A stretch of DNA of 64,000 bases from Gaoshiqia sp050178015 (GCA_050178015.1 JBFXGM010000018.1:34953-98952), one strand, 5' to 3'. Shown: positions 44,290 to 52,795, numbered from the stretch's first letter. Program-made: numbers and translations. The notes: generated by a model not told the origin, from the sequence alone.

Positions 44290-44310
44290 CACAAAGCCTC
44301 ATAAATTGAA

Positions 44311-44337
44311 AAGCAGCTCGGAAAGAGCTGCTTTTTT
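44311..44337 (+). terminator. Intrinsic terminator of the glycogen island
   Basis: AAGCAGCTC and GAGCTGCTT form a nine-base stem with the loop GGAAA, followed by TTTT. Confidence 0.85.
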
Positions 44338-44491
44338 CGTTTATCATGACTGATCTACTTTATTTTTCATAGCAATTTTTGACTCAATCTTAAAACATAA
44401 CCCTTAATGGCGCGTAGTGTCTGCATTCGTTTTTTATCAAATCAAAAACGATTTTTTTCAAATGTTTCGCTCCGAAAGCCCCGGGCACACA

Positions 44492-44522
44492 TTTGGTGTC
44501 TCTCAAAATAAAATTAAATTTG
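44492..44522 (+). promoter_or_regulatory. Promoter of the XRE-cupin gene
   Basis: TTTG (44492-44495), exactly 19 bases, TAAATTTG (44515-44522): a full consensus match. A transcript start near 44529 fixes the ATG at 44546 as the start codon. Confidence 0.75.
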
Positions 44523-44545
44523 TCGTTCACCATAAGAAAACCGAC

Positions 44546-45121
44546 ATGGCTGTTGAAAAAAACCTTGGATCAAAAATCAAGCAAATACGGACATCCAAAC
44601 AGGTAAGCCCTGAAGAATTGGCAGAACGGACCAACCTGGATGTTACGCTGATCAAAAAAATTGAAGATGAAAAAGTTGTGCCCTCACTGGCCCCTCTCAT
44701 CAAAATTGCCCGCGCGTTAGGCGTCCGGCTGGGTACTTTTTTGGATGACAGCGACCAACTCGGGCCGGCCATTGTTCGTTCAGGCGGTCAGGAAAAAGGT
44801 GTCCGCTTCACCTCACAGGGAAGTGAAGCCCGCGAACACCTGAACTTCTTCTCACTGGCCTTTGACAAGGCTGGCCGCCACATGGAACCATTCATCGTTG
44901 AAATTGAACCCTCTGAGCAATCCGATTATATGCTTTCATCGCATGAAGGCGAAGAATTTATTTATGTACTGGAAGGACAAATCGAAATCAACTACGGGAA
45001 AGATGTTTATTTGCTGAACCCCGGAGACAGCATCTACCTGGATTCCATCGTATCGCATAACGTACATGCGGCCAATAAGCAACCGGCAAAAATTTTGGCT
45101 GTCGTTTATGCGCCCTTCTAA
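44546..45121 (+). CDS. XRE-family regulator with C-terminal cupin domain
   Basis: A 191 aa regulator with an HTH_3 domain at residues 8-62 (LGSKIKQIRTSKQVSPEELA to LGVRLGTFLDD) and a cupin at about 120-190 (EGEEFIYVLEGQIEINYG, NPGDSIYLDSIVSHNVHA). The His and Glu of the cupin could bind a metal or a small effector. The frame is open for 43 more codons upstream, but the promoter lies inside that stretch. It sits 18 bases before the acyl-CoA ligase and most likely regulates it in response to a fatty or aromatic acid. Confidence 0.88.
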   Translation: MAVEKNLGSKIKQIRTSKQVSPEELAERTNLDVTLIKKIEDEKVVPSLAPLIKIARALGVRLGTFLDDSDQLGPAIVRSGGQEKGVRFTSQGSEAREHLNFFSLAFDKAGRHMEPFIVEIEPSEQSDYMLSSHEGEEFIYVLEGQIEINYGKDVYLLNPGDSIYLDSIVSHNVHAANKQPAKILAVVYAPF

Positions 45122-45139
45122 CCTGACAAAGAGAAAATC

Positions 45140-46792
45140 ATGCAGTTAATCGACCATACCCTCGGAAGTATTCTTGAGAAATATGCCTTCGAAACGCCCG
45201 ATCAGGAATTTATGGTTTATCCCGATCGTAACCTGCGCTTCACGTACAGCCAGTTTAACGAACGGGTGGATAAACTGGCCAAAGGACTTATGTACATTGG
45301 TGTCGGCGAAGGCGACAAAGTAGGCATCTGGGCCAACAATGTACCCGATTGGCTTACCTTTATGTTTGCCACGGCCAAAATCGGGGCAATTCTGGTAACT
45401 ATCAATACAAACTACAAGCTTGCCGAACTGGAGTATCTGGTACACAATGCCGATCTCCAAACCTTGTGTCTCATTGGCAACTTCCGCGACAGCGACTATG
45501 TAAACATGGTTTTCGAACTGGTGCCAGAGCTGAAAAGCCAGCCCCGCGGAAATCTGCGATCGGCCAAGTTTCCGGAACTGAAAAATGTGGTGTTCATCGG
45601 CCAGGAGAAGCACCGGGGGATGTACAACACAGCCGAGCTGATCTTGCTGGGTTCGCACCTCGACGACCTGGAGCTGGAAGAAGCAAAAAGCAACGTAAAC
45701 ACCCACGACGTGGTAAACATGCAATATACCTCGGGGACCACCGGATTCCCCAAAGGGGTGATGCTCTCGCACCACAACATCCTGAACAACGGTTTTGCTA
45801 CCGGCGAATGTTTACGTTACACCGCTGCCGATCGCCTGCTGGTGTGTGTCCCCTTTTTCCACTGTTTTGGCTGTGTGCTGGCGCTTTGCGCCATCATCAC
45901 ACATGGTGCAACCATGGTTATCACCGAAGATTTCGACCCACTGATGGTGCTGGCCTCCATCGAAAAAGAAAAATGTACGGCCCTCTACGGCGTGCCCACC
46001 ATGTTTATAGCCGAACTGAACCACCCGATGTTTGATATGTTCGACCTATCGAGCCTACGGACAGGCATTATGGCGGGGGCGCTTTGCCCCATCGAAACCA
46101 TGAAGCAGGTGATGACCAAAATGCACTGCAAAGACATTATCAGCGTGTATGGCCTTACCGAGACTTCGCCCGGCATGACTGCCACCCGTACGCACAACCC
46201 GCCCGAGGTACGCGCTACAACGGTTGGTTTTGAATACCCCAACGTGGAAGTGAAAATTTTTGACCCGGAAACCGGCGAAGAATGTCCCGACAATGTGCAG
46301 GGCGAAGTGTGCTGCCGCGGCTACAACGTGATGAAGGGCTATTACAAAAACGAAGAAGCCACTCGTAAAGCCATCGACGCCGATGGCTGGCTGCACTCGG
46401 GCGATCTGGGCGTTCGCAACGAAGACGGCTTTTACCGCATCACCGGCCGCATCAAGGACATGATCATCCGCGGGGGCGAAAACATTTACCCGCGCGAGAT
46501 TGAAAACTACCTGTTCCAAATGCCCCAGATTGAAGCCGTGGAAGTGGCCGGCATCCCCAGCCCCAAATACGGCGAACAGGTGGGCGCCTTTATTAAACTG
46601 AAAAAAGGACAAAACCTCATGGAAGAAGAAGTCCAGGAATTTTGCCGGGGACAGATTGCCCGTTACAAAATCCCGAAATATGTTTTCTTTGTCGATGGCT
46701 TCCCCATGACCGCCAGCGGCAAAATCCAGAAATACAAGCTAAAAGACCTCGGCCTTCAACTCCTGAAAGTACAAGGGATTGAGGTGGTTTGA
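45140..46792 (+). CDS. AMP-forming acyl-CoA synthetase
   Basis: A 550 aa adenylate-forming enzyme that activates a carboxylic acid to its CoA thioester. Motifs are MQYTSGTTGFPKGVMLSHHN (P-loop), VYGLTETSPGM, GWLHSGDLGVRN, IKDMIIRGGENIYPREIE and the catalytic Lys in TASGKIQKYKLKDL. It resembles medium/long-chain or FadD-like ligases; the exact substrate cannot be told. It is co-transcribed with the XRE-cupin regulator and ends at a hairpin terminator (46842). Confidence 0.9.
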   Translation: MQLIDHTLGSILEKYAFETPDQEFMVYPDRNLRFTYSQFNERVDKLAKGLMYIGVGEGDKVGIWANNVPDWLTFMFATAKIGAILVTINTNYKLAELEYLVHNADLQTLCLIGNFRDSDYVNMVFELVPELKSQPRGNLRSAKFPELKNVVFIGQEKHRGMYNTAELILLGSHLDDLELEEAKSNVNTHDVVNMQYTSGTTGFPKGVMLSHHNILNNGFATGECLRYTAADRLLVCVPFFHCFGCVLALCAIITHGATMVITEDFDPLMVLASIEKEKCTALYGVPTMFIAELNHPMFDMFDLSSLRTGIMAGALCPIETMKQVMTKMHCKDIISVYGLTETSPGMTATRTHNPPEVRATTVGFEYPNVEVKIFDPETGEECPDNVQGEVCCRGYNVMKGYYKNEEATRKAIDADGWLHSGDLGVRNEDGFYRITGRIKDMIIRGGENIYPREIENYLFQMPQIEAVEVAGIPSPKYGEQVGAFIKLKKGQNLMEEEVQEFCRGQIARYKIPKYVFFVDGFPMTASGKIQKYKLKDLGLQLLKVQGIEVV

Positions 46793-46841
46793 CACCCAAG
46801 TCCTTATATAATTCAGATAATACTCCCAGACGATACAAACC

Positions 46842-46880
46842 ACGAAAGCCTGACCGCGATGATCAGGCTTTCGTATTTTC
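46842..46880 (+). terminator. Intrinsic terminator of the acyl-CoA ligase gene
   Basis: ACGAAAGCCTGA pairs perfectly with TCAGGCTTTCGT around a nine-base loop (46842-46874), followed by ATTTTC. Confidence 0.8.
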
Positions 46881-46915
46881 AAAAAAAATTCATTTCCTCA
46901 AGAAAAACGGATGTT

Positions 46916-47221
46916 CTAAAAGAAACCAAGCTCCAGGCGGGCTTCTTCGCTCATCATCGATTTGTCCCAGGGCGGTTCAAAGGTAAGCTCCACCAGGGCA
47001 TCGTCAACCCCTTCAACCGAGAGGGCAGCCTGCCGGGCATCCTCCACCAGCATATCGGCCACCGGGCAGCCCGGGGCAGTAAGGGTCATGATGATGCTGG
47101 CCTTGTTGCTTTCGTCCACATCCACATTATAAATAAGGCCCAAATCATAAATATTTACCGGAATTTCCGGGTCATACACATCTTTCAGTTTTTCAATAAT
47201 CAGGTCTATCCTGTTGTCCAT
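46916..47221 (-). CDS. MIP18/DUF59 Fe-S assembly protein
   Basis: A 101 aa protein of the DUF59/PaaD/SufT group, which helps insert Fe-S clusters into target proteins. Typical segments are VYDPEIPVNIYDLGLIYNV and MTLTAPGCPVADML, with the conserved Cys in APGCP. It is 12 bases downstream of sufE on the same strand, which supports a Fe-S cluster role. Confidence 0.9.
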   Translation of the reverse strand: MDNRIDLIIEKLKDVYDPEIPVNIYDLGLIYNVDVDESNKASIIMTLTAPGCPVADMLVEDARQAALSVEGVDDALVELTFEPPWDKSMMSEEARLELGFF

Positions 47222-47233
47222 CTCAATTCCTCC

Positions 47234-47656
47234 TTATCCTGCAATTCTGTTGTATGCAACAGCGTAAAGTTTAATTTGTTTGATCATCGCCACCAGCCCG
47301 TTTGAGCGGGTAGGCGACAAATGTTGTTTCAAGCCGATATCATCCACGAAATGCAGGTCGCATTCCATAATTTCCTGCGGGGTATGGCCCGAAACCACCC
47401 GCAACAACAAAGCTACCAACCCTTTTACAATAACCGCGTCGCTCTCACCTTGAAAATAAATCTTTCCATCCTTAAATTCGGGGACCAACCACACGCGCGA
47501 TTGGCACCCTTTAATCAGGTGCTGATCATTTTTCAGTTTCGGGTCCAGTTCCTTCAGGTCGTTGCCCAATTCAATCAGATAGCTGTACTTATCCATCCAG
47601 TCTTCAAATGCCGAAAACTCTTCATTTATTTCGGCCTGTACCGTTTCAATCGTCAT
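47234..47656 (-). CDS. sufE: SufE-family cysteine desulfurase sulfur acceptor
   Basis: A 140 aa protein that takes persulfide sulfur from SufS and passes it to SufB. The active Cys51 is in LIKGCQSRVWLVPE. LRVVSGHTPQEIMECDL and LSPTRSNGLVAM are conserved family pieces. The start is the ATG at 47656; the longer open frame up to 47845 would run into the rubrerythrin promoter region. It is divergent from rubrerythrin, and the pair shares a 207-base regulatory region, plausibly responding to oxidative or iron stress. Confidence 0.92.
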   Translation of the reverse strand: MTIETVQAEINEEFSAFEDWMDKYSYLIELGNDLKELDPKLKNDQHLIKGCQSRVWLVPEFKDGKIYFQGESDAVIVKGLVALLLRVVSGHTPQEIMECDLHFVDDIGLKQHLSPTRSNGLVAMIKQIKLYAVAYNRIAG

Positions 47657-47863
47657 GCTTTCTTCTTTAAAAGACACAAAGGTCGTAATTTTTTCACGAA
47701 AGTCACTGCACTTGTCATCCGCAGATAGCAAAAATTTAAGAAAAAGACAATCTCGCCTAATGTTTTGAATGATTCTAAATTTATGACCGCTTCCCGTTTT
47801 TACCCCCGGTTTCGTTATCTTCAACCAGCAAACAATAAAAAACAACTTAAAAAATGCTCCGAT

Positions 47864-48439
47864 ATGTATTCAATAGCAGGATCACAAACCGAGAAAAACT
47901 TGCTGAAAGCCTTCGCAGGCGAATCGCAAGCCAAAAACCGTTACGAATTTTTTGCCAAACAGGCCCGCAAAGAAGGCCTGGAACAAATAGCTGCCCTTTT
48001 TGAAGAAACAGCGCTGAACGAAAAAGCTCATGCCAAACGTTTTTTCAATTTTCTGGAAGGCGGCATGGTTGAAATTACGGCCAGCTACCCGGCAGGCATG
48101 GTAGGCTCCACGCTGGGAAACCTGCAAGCCGCGGCAGATGGTGAGAACGAAGAATGGACCGAATTATACCCGGAATTTGCCCGCGTGGCCGAAGAAGAAG
48201 GGTTTAAGCAAATTGCCGTGGTTTTTAAAACCATCGCTAAAATTGAGCAACACCACGAGGCCCGTTACCGCAAACTTTATCAAAACCTGGAAGAAGGAAA
48301 GGTTTTTGAGCGCGAAGGAAAAGTAACCTGGAAATGCCGCGTGTGCGGGTTCCTGCACGAGTCGGCCAAACCACCTAAAAAATGCCCGGCTTGCGAACAC
48401 GAACAAGCTTACTTTGAACTGGAGGCTACAAACTATTAA
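47864..48439 (+). CDS. Rubrerythrin
   Basis: A 191 aa non-heme di-iron peroxidase. The N-terminal ferritin-like domain carries the ExxH-type ligands (FAGESQAKNRYEFFAKQA, ETALNEKAHAKRFF, KIEQHHEARY). The C-terminal rubredoxin-like domain has CRVCGFLHE and CPACEHEQA for one iron. It reduces peroxide in anaerobes and complements the two SODs elsewhere in the window. The ATG at 47864 is chosen over a longer frame from 47765. It is followed by a large hairpin at 48471. Confidence 0.95.
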   Translation: MYSIAGSQTEKNLLKAFAGESQAKNRYEFFAKQARKEGLEQIAALFEETALNEKAHAKRFFNFLEGGMVEITASYPAGMVGSTLGNLQAAADGENEEWTELYPEFARVAEEEGFKQIAVVFKTIAKIEQHHEARYRKLYQNLEEGKVFEREGKVTWKCRVCGFLHESAKPPKKCPACEHEQAYFELEATNY

Positions 48440-48470
48440 CCACCAGCATAAAATCTTCGGTTAATTCTAC

Positions 48471-48536
48471 CCTGAACTTATCCCCCTGTTTGCCAACCAT
48501 ATAAAAACAGAAGGGATCAGTTCAGGTTAAGTTTTT
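48471..48536 (+). terminator. Large stem-loop terminator behind rubrerythrin
   Basis: Nested pairing: CCTGAAC with GTTCAGG, ATCCC with GGGAT and CTGTTT with AAACAG, then TTAAGTTTTT. Confidence 0.7.
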
Positions 48537-48577
48537 CTGAATCTTTCCAAAAACGGCATTTCTTTCATAATACTTGC

Positions 48578-48585
48578 TATTTTTG
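48578..48585 (+). promoter_or_regulatory. -7 box of the Crp/Fnr regulator gene
   Basis: TATTTTTG matches TAnnTTTG and ends ten bases before the ATG at 48596, leaving a very short leader. Confidence 0.45.
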
Positions 48586-48595
48586 CAGTCATATT

Positions 48596-49252
48596 ATGGA
48601 GCAGATCAACCACTTATTATCCCAGCGATTTCCGTTTTTCGAAGACGAACTACGGGGTGAAATTGAGCAATATGGCCAGGTACAGGAAATCGGCAAAGAC
48701 GATGAAATCATGCGTGAAGGCCAGTACATAAAATCGTTCCCGGTGGTGTTGGAAGGCAGCCTGCGGGTTATCCGCCATGACGACGAAGGCAACGAGTTAC
48801 TGCTTTATTTCCTGAAACCGGGAGATGTGTGCAGCATGGCACTCACTTGTTGCATGGGGCAGCAACAAAGCAACATTTCGGCCCTGGCCGATGAAAAAAG
48901 TGTGCTTCTGCGCATCCCGGTCGAATGCCTGGACAAGTGGATGCTGCACTACCCATCCTGGAAAACCTACATGATGTATGCCTACCGCAAACGCTTCGAC
49001 GAGCTGCTCGAAACCATTGATGCTATTGCCTTTATGGACCTGGATCAGCGGTTGGAACTGTTTCTCCGGTCACGTTTTAAGGCAACCGGCGAAAAAACAT
49101 TTTCAGGCACCCACCAGGACATTGCCTACCAACTGAATAGCTCGCGCGAAGTGATTTCACGCCTGTTGAAAAAAATGGAAGAAAAAGGCCTGGTCAAACT
49201 CGGACGCGCTGAAATCGACTTTTCCGGATTGATCGCTTTGGAACTATCGTAG
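48596..49252 (+). CDS. Crp/Fnr-family transcriptional regulator
   Basis: A 218 aa protein with an N-terminal cyclic-nucleotide-binding-type barrel (VVLEGSLRVIRHDDEGNELL, LKPGDVCSMALTCCMG) and a C-terminal HTH_Crp (FSGTHQDIAYQLNSSREVIS). Three Cys in the barrel (79, 85, 86) could sense redox state, but the N-terminal Fe-S cluster Cys of true FNR are missing. It lies between rubrerythrin and the [FeFe] hydrogenase and is a candidate regulator of both. A weak terminator follows at 49286. Confidence 0.88.
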   Translation: MEQINHLLSQRFPFFEDELRGEIEQYGQVQEIGKDDEIMREGQYIKSFPVVLEGSLRVIRHDDEGNELLLYFLKPGDVCSMALTCCMGQQQSNISALADEKSVLLRIPVECLDKWMLHYPSWKTYMMYAYRKRFDELLETIDAIAFMDLDQRLELFLRSRFKATGEKTFSGTHQDIAYQLNSSREVISRLLKKMEEKGLVKLGRAEIDFSGLIALELS

Positions 49253-49285
49253 GAGCACCATTTTCGGCCAAGCTACAAAAGAAAA

Positions 49286-49318
49286 ACCGGAAATTCCGTG
49301 GTTGGTTTTCCGGTCTTT
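49286..49318 (+). terminator. Weak terminator behind the Crp/Fnr gene
   Basis: ACCGGAAA pairs with TTTCCGGT around a 13-base loop, followed by CTTTG. Confidence 0.5.
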
Positions 49319-49376
49319 GCCGTCAGGCTGCTTTCAACAGTTCAATACATAAACCCCGTTTCTTTAACATGACTGA

Positions 49377-49475
49377 TTATGAAAGATAAATCAGTATCAA
49401 TAAAAGCAGCAACAGTAAACCCACTGCAAAAGCAATCAGATTTCCCTGTTTCTGCGATTTTTCAGTTTTGCCCAT
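49377..49475 (-). CDS. Possible 32 aa single-pass membrane peptide
   Basis: From the ATG at 49475 to a TAA at 49377-49379. It has a polar, charged N-terminus (MGKTEKSQKQGN), then a hydrophobic helix, LIAFAVGLLL and seven further Leu/Ile residues, ending IYLS. Charge asymmetry and length suit a small inner-membrane protein. No promoter is visible and I recognise no family; chance occurrence remains possible. Confidence 0.4.
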   Translation of the reverse strand: MGKTEKSQKQGNLIAFAVGLLLLLLLILIYLS

Positions 49476-49710
49476 ATCGTGCCGGTATTTTAATGTTTAG
49501 ACGTTTCTTTTACGCATAGTAACCGGTTTGAGATTGAAATTTTCGCCACTATTTTTTCACCTCTCCTAATGTCTTTATCTGAAGAAACACCGTAACGGTT
49601 AAAGCTAAAAGCATCTTCTTATATTCAGGCAAACAAAATGCAATCGATTGCAGGGGATGTTATTTGATTTCAATCTTAATTTCCAGAAAAACAGGTATAA
49701 AAACCCACTC

Positions 49711-49745
49711 TTCATGTTTTACAGCATGAAATATTTTTACCTTTG
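49711..49745 (+). promoter_or_regulatory. Promoter of the [FeFe] hydrogenase with overlapping inverted repeat
   Basis: The -7 box TACCTTTG (49738-49745) is exact. The -33 region carries TTCATG-N8-CATGAA (49711-49730) in place of a TTTG, which suggests activator-dependent transcription. The leader is about 20 bases. The neighbouring Crp/Fnr protein is the obvious candidate; that is inference. Confidence 0.5.
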
Positions 49746-49769
49746 CGCCCGAAAAACTTAAGGGCACTT

Positions 49770-51197
49770 ATGGCTTATTTAAACAACGTGATGATTATCC
49801 GGCACGAGCTGATGGCCCGGCTGGTAAAAATGTTTCAGGCAGGCGAACTCGAATCAAAAATCAATGCGCTCCCGGTAGAACTCTACCCGAAAGACCGAAC
49901 CCCTCGTGGCCGTTGCTGTATTTACAAAGAAAGGGCAATTACCCGATACAAAATGCTGCCCTTGCTGGGCTTTGAAGTTCCGCAAGACGACATTGACCTG
50001 TACTCACTGGAAAAATATGCACACGAAGCACTAACGCGCGAAAAGCAGTCGGACACCATCCTGACGGTGGTTGATGAAGCCTGTACCGGATGCGTGCAGG
50101 CAAACTACGTGGTAACCAACCTGTGCCGCGGCTGCGTGGCCAGTCCGTGTGTCATGAACTGTCCGAAAAACGCCATTCGCTTTACCCCCAGCGGCCAAAC
50201 CGAAATTAAGGCCGACCAATGTATCAACTGCGGGCTGTGCCAAAAAGCCTGTCCGTACCACGCCATCATTTACATGCCCATTCCTTGCGAGGAGGCCTGC
50301 CCGGTTGGAGCCATTAAAAAGAATGAGCGCGGGTTGGAAGAAATTGATCCCGACAAATGTGTTTACTGCGGAAAGTGCATCACCGCCTGCCCGTTTGGGG
50401 CCATCTTTGAGCTGTCATCCATCATTGATGTATTGCGTGCCATCGAAAATAAAAAGCAGGTAATTGCCATGGTTGCCCCGTCCATTCTGGCGCAATATGC
50501 CGAAACACCCGGAGAAGTGTTTGCCGCCATTCAACAAATTGGGTTCAGCGAAGTGGTTGAAGTGGCCCGCGGCGCCGAGAAAACAGCCCGCCACGAAGCC
50601 GAAGAGTTAAAAGAAAAACTGGAACAGGGCGAATCGTTCATGACCACATCCTGCTGCCCGTCGTATGTGGAAACAGTCCGCAAACATGTGCCCGGCCTAT
50701 TGCCCCATGTTTCGCACACCCCGTCGCCCATGGCCTACACCGCCGAAGAACTGCGCGAAAAATACCCGGATGCCAAACTGGTATTTATTGGCCCCTGCGT
50801 TGCCAAACGAAAAGAAGCCCGCGATTTGGGTTCGGTTGATTTTGTGCTGAGTTTCGAGGAGCTGGATGCCATCCTGCTCGGAATGCAAATTGAACCGGAA
50901 AAGATGGAGGGCATCGCGGTGGACAGCTATACAAAAGAATCGCGCGGGTTTGCTCAAAGCGGCGGCGTATTGGGGGCTGTACTGGCTGAAAAGAAAATCG
51001 AAAATTTCAGCTACGAGCAAATTGACGGTATCGACCGGGCCTCCATCAGAACCTTAAAAATGATGGAAAAAGGAAAAGCAAATTCCCAGTTCTACGAAGT
51101 GATGGCCTGCGAGGGCGGATGTATTTCCGGGCCAGGCGCCTATATAAAATCAGCCAAAGCCAAAAAGAATTTCATCAACTCGATGAAATCGTTGTAA
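49770..51197 (+). CDS. Monomeric [FeFe] hydrogenase, group B-like
   Basis: A 475 aa protein. The N-terminal half binds several Fe-S clusters: Cys105/108, Cys119/122/127/131, Cys151/154/157/161 (CINCGLCQKACP), Cys173/177 and Cys197/200/203/207 (CVYCGKCITACP). The C-terminal H-cluster domain has the three loops TTSCCPSYVE (Cys295/296), GPCVAKRKE (Cys343) and EVMACEGGCISGPG (Cys447/451), so all four H-cluster ligands and the proton-relay Cys are present. SCCPSY and GPCVAK rather than SCCPGW and MPCTAK point to group B. The ATG at 49770 is used. Maturases hydE, hydF and hydG are not in the window. Confidence 0.85.
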   Translation: MAYLNNVMIIRHELMARLVKMFQAGELESKINALPVELYPKDRTPRGRCCIYKERAITRYKMLPLLGFEVPQDDIDLYSLEKYAHEALTREKQSDTILTVVDEACTGCVQANYVVTNLCRGCVASPCVMNCPKNAIRFTPSGQTEIKADQCINCGLCQKACPYHAIIYMPIPCEEACPVGAIKKNERGLEEIDPDKCVYCGKCITACPFGAIFELSSIIDVLRAIENKKQVIAMVAPSILAQYAETPGEVFAAIQQIGFSEVVEVARGAEKTARHEAEELKEKLEQGESFMTTSCCPSYVETVRKHVPGLLPHVSHTPSPMAYTAEELREKYPDAKLVFIGPCVAKRKEARDLGSVDFVLSFEELDAILLGMQIEPEKMEGIAVDSYTKESRGFAQSGGVLGAVLAEKKIENFSYEQIDGIDRASIRTLKMMEKGKANSQFYEVMACEGGCISGPGAYIKSAKAKKNFINSMKSL

Positions 51198-51273
51198 ACT
51201 GAAATTAAAATACATACAACGTGCAAAAACAGCGAGGCCGGAAGATCCAGTTTGGATTCCGGCCTTGCTGCAT

Positions 51274-52077
51274 TCAGAACCGGATACAAATCAGCGGGTG
51301 CACCGGCAAGGCCCTGTAAATAGCCCTGGCCTCGGCCTCCGAGATATGGACCCGGATTTCCGGCTGATATTCAGGAACCTTAAACTGAACCGTTTGCCGA
51401 AGGTCTTGCTTTATCTTATGTAAGTCCTGCCAAAACCAAAATTTCCGTCCAACCCACCAGTCGCTTTTCAGATATTGGTCGGTCCCCTCAATTTTAAAAA
51501 GAACACCATTATCCAGGGTCAGCATCCAATGTACGGCTTCCACTTTTGCCGAATCGATTATGGCAACCACCTCAGTGCGCACCTCGCTGGTATCTTTTGG
51601 CGCTTTCTTGATGGTGATCGGTGCCTTTACGATCGTTGAATAATTACTGCCCCCTTGGGTCTGTGTGCCAAATAAATGATGATAGGCTCCCGGATTTAGC
51701 TGATAAAAAAACGCTTCGGCGGAAAAATCAATGATCTTGACGGATTTCAACACCACCCCCTTCAACTCCAGCTGTAAGACACTGTCTTTCAGATTGACCG
51801 ACAAACTGATCGAATCGGTCCGGGCAATTTGAACGCGGGTTTCCAGCCAGGCTTTTTCTTTATACAATTCAAACCAGGCCGAATCGACCGGCTGCGTATT
51901 GACAGCCGATAATTTGACATCCACCTGCTCGTTGATCGCTTCCATCTTCTGACGAACAGCCAACACCGACAAAACGGCATACTGAAGCGCAATCACGATA
52001 AAACCGAACAGGATCAGAACCAACACATAATTTCGGAAAGGAACCGGTTTCCTCCGGGTATATTCCTGTAAATCCAT
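51274..52077 (-). CDS. Degenerate YkuD-like membrane protein (pseudo-L,D-transpeptidase)
   Basis: A 267 aa protein with an N-terminal cytosolic tail, one membrane helix (18-42) and a periplasmic domain. By eye the domain follows the transpeptidase in the next gene: SLSVNLKDSVLQLELKG matches YLIVNTSDNTFFLYKD; KAPITIKKAP matches PKGVFTIKG; MLTLDNGVLFKIEG matches ALSLGSGYLIHG; ISEAEARAIYRALP matches MNDEDLEAVYQTLP. The catalytic HG has become KIEG and the SHGC region is missing; the only Cys is four residues from the end. It starts one base before the neighbour's stop codon ends. It looks like an inactive partner or regulator. Confidence 0.6.
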   Translation of the reverse strand: MDLQEYTRRKPVPFRNYVLVLILFGFIVIALQYAVLSVLAVRQKMEAINEQVDVKLSAVNTQPVDSAWFELYKEKAWLETRVQIARTDSISLSVNLKDSVLQLELKGVVLKSVKIIDFSAEAFFYQLNPGAYHHLFGTQTQGGSNYSTIVKAPITIKKAPKDTSEVRTEVVAIIDSAKVEAVHWMLTLDNGVLFKIEGTDQYLKSDWWVGRKFWFWQDLHKIKQDLRQTVQFKVPEYQPEIRVHISEAEARAIYRALPVHPLICIRF

Positions 52078-52078
52078 A

Positions 52079-52795
52079 TCAATAAATAAATACTTTTGCC
52101 CCAATGGGCAAGGTTTGGTAAACAGCTTCCAAATCTTCGTCATTCATCCGAATGCAACCATGCGTAACCGGCTGCCCGAGAAAACGTTTATACAGCGTTC
52201 CGTGGATCAGGTACCCGCTGCCGAGACTGAGCGCATAATCTCCCAGCACGCCATACTCGTACCGCGAGGGATCGTTGGCCGAAGGGACAGGCAGCCCTTC
52301 TTCCACAAAGGCCCAATCGGGCTTTCGCCACACCGGCGAGGTTATTTTTCCTTTTATGGTGAACACGCCTTTGGGCGTTTCGAATACCCAGTTTTTTTCG
52401 TCGTTCAGTTCGAGCTTGACATAGCTTCCGGTTGAACAGAGCCCATTGCGAATTAATTTTTTATCCTTGTACAAAAAGAAGGTATTGTCCGAGGTGTTAA
52501 CGATCAGGTAAACGCCTCCAGGGGTCATGCGATCAATCTTTTTTTGCAGGCGACCAATATCCTCCTTTAACTCTTTTATGCCGGCAGTCTCCTGTTCGGC
52601 AGGTTGTTCGGTTTTGTGCTCCTTTTTAAAAATAAGGGAGCTATTTTTTACCCACGGAACTGCCACCAACATCCACCACACAAATAGAAACACCGATCCC
52701 GCAAGGATCAACCCAAAAGCTATACTCCCTTTTCTCGTCTTTGTAGCAGGCAATCCCGGATCCTTTTTTAATGAGCCATTTTCTTCTTCCATCAT
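52079..52795 (-). CDS. L,D-transpeptidase (YkuD), membrane-anchored
   Basis: A 238 aa protein with a cytosolic N-terminus, one membrane helix (26-48), a short coiled coil (IKELKEDIGRLQKKID) and a YkuD domain from about 95. Catalytic motifs are intact: GYLIHGT with His198 and QPVTHGCIRMNDED with Cys214. It forms 3-3 crosslinks in peptidoglycan or attaches proteins to it, in the periplasm. It lies between another active transpeptidase (13 bases upstream) and the degenerate one downstream, so all three are co-transcribed. Confidence 0.88.
   Translation of the reverse strand: MMEEENGSLKKDPGLPATKTRKGSIAFGLILAGSVFLFVWWMLVAVPWVKNSSLIFKKEHKTEQPAEQETAGIKELKEDIGRLQKKIDRMTPGGVYLIVNTSDNTFFLYKDKKLIRNGLCSTGSYVKLELNDEKNWVFETPKGVFTIKGKITSPVWRKPDWAFVEEGLPVPSANDPSRYEYGVLGDYALSLGSGYLIHGTLYKRFLGQPVTHGCIRMNDEDLEAVYQTLPIGAKVFIY

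Larger units (their letters stand above)
49253..49769. other. Long intergenic region before the hydrogenase gene
   Basis: This 517-base stretch holds a terminator, one possible 32 aa ORF on the minus strand (49377-49475), the palindrome GCAATCGATTGC (49640-49651), and the hydrogenase promoter with an inverted repeat at 49711-49730. The remaining sequence shows nothing recognisable. Confidence 0.6.

Noticed and set aside
48596..49252. True oxygen-sensing FNR
   Set aside because: It lacks the N-terminal cysteine cluster of FNR. Three Cys in the barrel are not the same arrangement, so only the family name Crp/Fnr is supported.
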